Assembly: GCA_002399435.1 (NCBI GenBank)
Contig: DHDO01000111.1
Span: forward strand, 31,918 to 37,768
Source: Firmicutes bacterium UBA4874
Lineage (GTDB): Bacteria; Bacillota; Clostridia; Caldicoprobacterales; DTU083
Direction of reading: 5' to 3'
Length of the DNA: 5,851 bases
Shown here: positions 4,752 through 5,851 of the stretch, piece by piece
Numbering within the stretch: position 1 is the stretch's first letter
How the letters are laid out: every line of letters starts with the position of its first letter
Notes under the pieces: model-generated
Told to the model about the DNA's origin: nothing
The model's database searches: none
Seen by the model: the letters and a program-made list of their open reading frames with translations, nothing else
Program-made: the position numbers and the translations under genes

Positions 4752-5851
4752 TCAGACTCTTATCTTTACTTCAAAAATGGAATACGGGTCCACTTCCATT
4801 GTGATGACTCTGCCGTCCACGGCAAGGACTCCCTTTACCGGATTCTCTTCCAGATCTACAAATTCTGTGGAGACAATGTTTTTTGCAAACAGCATCTCCG
4901 CCCGGGCCGTCTTTCCGGACGTATTGTATCCCCGGACCAGAACAGCTCCGTCCTTTGCGGCCGTTACAGCAGTTGTGACAATACTTTCTGACGACATTTT
5001 CAGCAGGCTTTGCTCCATTGGCAGACAGCCGGAATGGGAGCCGGAAGACTGATATAACAGTTTATGACAAAAAGAGGCTGCCATTCTTTCCGCCGCTCCC
5101 GCATCTTCCCTTGCCATGCCAATCAGCAAGCTGATCGAATGGATTCCCCTTTCCGGATAAGGATCTGGACTCGTCGAACTGTTGATCAGGGTCAGGGCCA
5201 GCGTGTTCCCGCTTCCCCGATAGCCGTATTTGCTGTCGCTCGCCAGAATCACCGATTCTTCCCCGCCTCCTGCAGCCATTCCATACTGCAGCGCCGGTAC
5301 ATCATTGGTCAGATCCCCGCGTTTCACCACCGCTCCCGGGATATCATACAAATATCCACTGACCGGATAGGAAACCGGAATCCGATAATCCAATACGGGA
5401 ACGATATCCCCTCCGATTTCCTTCCAGTCGACGGTGATATCCGCCTGGACTCCCGACTGATATTTATCCAGGGTATAGACCACTTCAATCACAGAATCCG
5501 CAATTTTATAGGTCGCCTTCACACTTTCCCGCAAAGGTCCACGGGCCGTCTCTTCCAGCCGAACACACTGATCCACCGGAATACTCCGGATGTGCCGGCC
5601 GATCTGCCAGGCACTGGACGTGTATTTTTCCGTTTCAACATAAGTGAGCCCTGCGGTTTCCCCGGCAATCCGTTCCCTGCCGCCGTCATTGGACTTCAGG
5701 GAACGCAGACGCCCCGTTTTTGCATCCAGAACCGCTGTTATTTTGTCGTTTTTCAGGATCCGGTCCGGATAAAAGGAAGAAAGCCTCTCCCTTGTTTGGA
5801 AGTAAACCGGATAGGTTTCGGATTCCACTTCGGAAAGAACCACTGTGGTAT
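4752..5851 (-). CDS. GH38-type alpha-mannosidase, C-terminal part (5' end beyond window edge)
   Basis: The C-terminal beta-sandwich region of a glycoside hydrolase family 38 alpha-mannosidase, which removes alpha-linked mannose from oligosaccharides. The frame is open to the window edge, so the GTG at 5843 is not the start. About 366 residues are present; full-length enzymes are roughly 800-1050 residues, so the catalytic N-terminal half is outside. Numbering from that GTG, recognisable family stretches are ITAVLDAKTGRLRSL (35-49), ARGPLRESVKATYKI (100-114), VDWKE (138-142), YDIPGAVVKRGDLTNDVPAL (166-185, the usual IPFG-x-IER...VPA region), LASDSKYGYRGSGNTLALTL (200-219), PDPYPERGIHSISL (226-239) and a final VRGYNTSGK...VDLEENP (303-335) module. 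It shares direction with the PHP gene but a palindromic terminator and a separate promoter lie between. Linkage to GH38 is confident; the exact bond specificity is not visible. Confidence 0.88.
   Translation of the reverse strand, partial: TTVVLSEVESETYPVYFQTRERLSSFYPDRILKNDKITAVLDAKTGRLRSLKSNDGGRERIAGETAGLTYVETEKYTSSAWQIGRHIRSIPVDQCVRLEETARGPLRESVKATYKIADSVIEVVYTLDKYQSGVQADITVDWKEIGGDIVPVLDYRIPVSYPVSGYLYDIPGAVVKRGDLTNDVPALQYGMAAGGGEESVILASDSKYGYRGSGNTLALTLINSSTSPDPYPERGIHSISLLIGMAREDAGAAERMAASFCHKLLYQSSGSHSGCLPMEQSLLKMSSESIVTTAVTAAKDGAVLVRGYNTSGKTARAEMLFAKNIVSTEFVDLEENPVKGVLAVDGRVITMEVDPYSIFEVKIRV

Noticed and set aside
5841..5843. GTG as a possible start of a 363-residue protein at the right edge
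   Set aside because: The frame stays open to the window edge, and the protein matches the C-terminal half of a much longer GH38 enzyme, so the gene begins outside.
1..5851. Mobile element, CRISPR array, tRNA or rRNA
   Set aside because: I saw no transposase, terminal repeats with target duplications, regularly spaced repeats, or tRNA/rRNA-like sequence.

Overview
The window looks like chromosomal DNA of a low-to-mid GC Firmicute, most likely a gut-type clostridium of the Lachnospiraceae kind. This is inferred from strong AGGAGG-type ribosome binding sites, TATAAT-rich AT-heavy intergenic regions, an LplB-type carbohydrate permease, and an alpha-mannosidase next to it. I see no rRNA, tRNA, CRISPR array, insertion sequence or phage gene.

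Layout. (1) Bases 1-653, minus strand: the N-terminal two thirds of an LplB-type sugar ABC transporter permease, cut by the window edge just as its EAA loop begins. (2) Bases 654-1076: a divergent intergenic region with promoter-like elements on both strands and a repeat cluster (two ATTGGACA boxes 21 bp apart plus one inverted copy) in front of the permease. (3) Bases 1077-1400, plus strand: a small basic HEAT-repeat protein, followed by a strong intrinsic terminator. (4) Bases 1710-3531, plus strand: a two-gene operon of aldo/keto reductases from two different subfamilies, one like E. coli YdhF and one very like E. coli YeaE. Its promoter has a 19-bp spacer reminiscent of MerR-family targets. 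(5) Bases 3542-4432, minus strand: a PHP-domain metallohydrolase with a TTG start, convergent with the reductases and only 10 bp from them. It has its own extended -10 promoter and a structured leader. (6) Bases 4433-4751: an intergenic region holding several inverted repeats, including a perfect 30-bp palindrome that is probably the terminator of the next gene. (7) Bases 4752-5851, minus strand: the C-terminal part of a GH38-type alpha-mannosidase, cut by the window edge.

How the genes may work together. The permease and the mannosidase suggest a carbohydrate-use neighbourhood (uptake and trimming of mannose-containing oligosaccharides). The two reductases would remove or interconvert carbonyl compounds such as methylglyoxal or sugar aldehydes. 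The PHP protein would hydrolyse an unknown phosphoester or related substrate. This functional link rests on proximity only: the genes are in at least four separate transcription units. I do not see a clear new multi-gene system. The items most worth a second look are the regulatory architectures: the 21-bp spaced boxes at the permease promoter, the 19-bp spacer of the reductase promoter, and the leader of the PHP gene.
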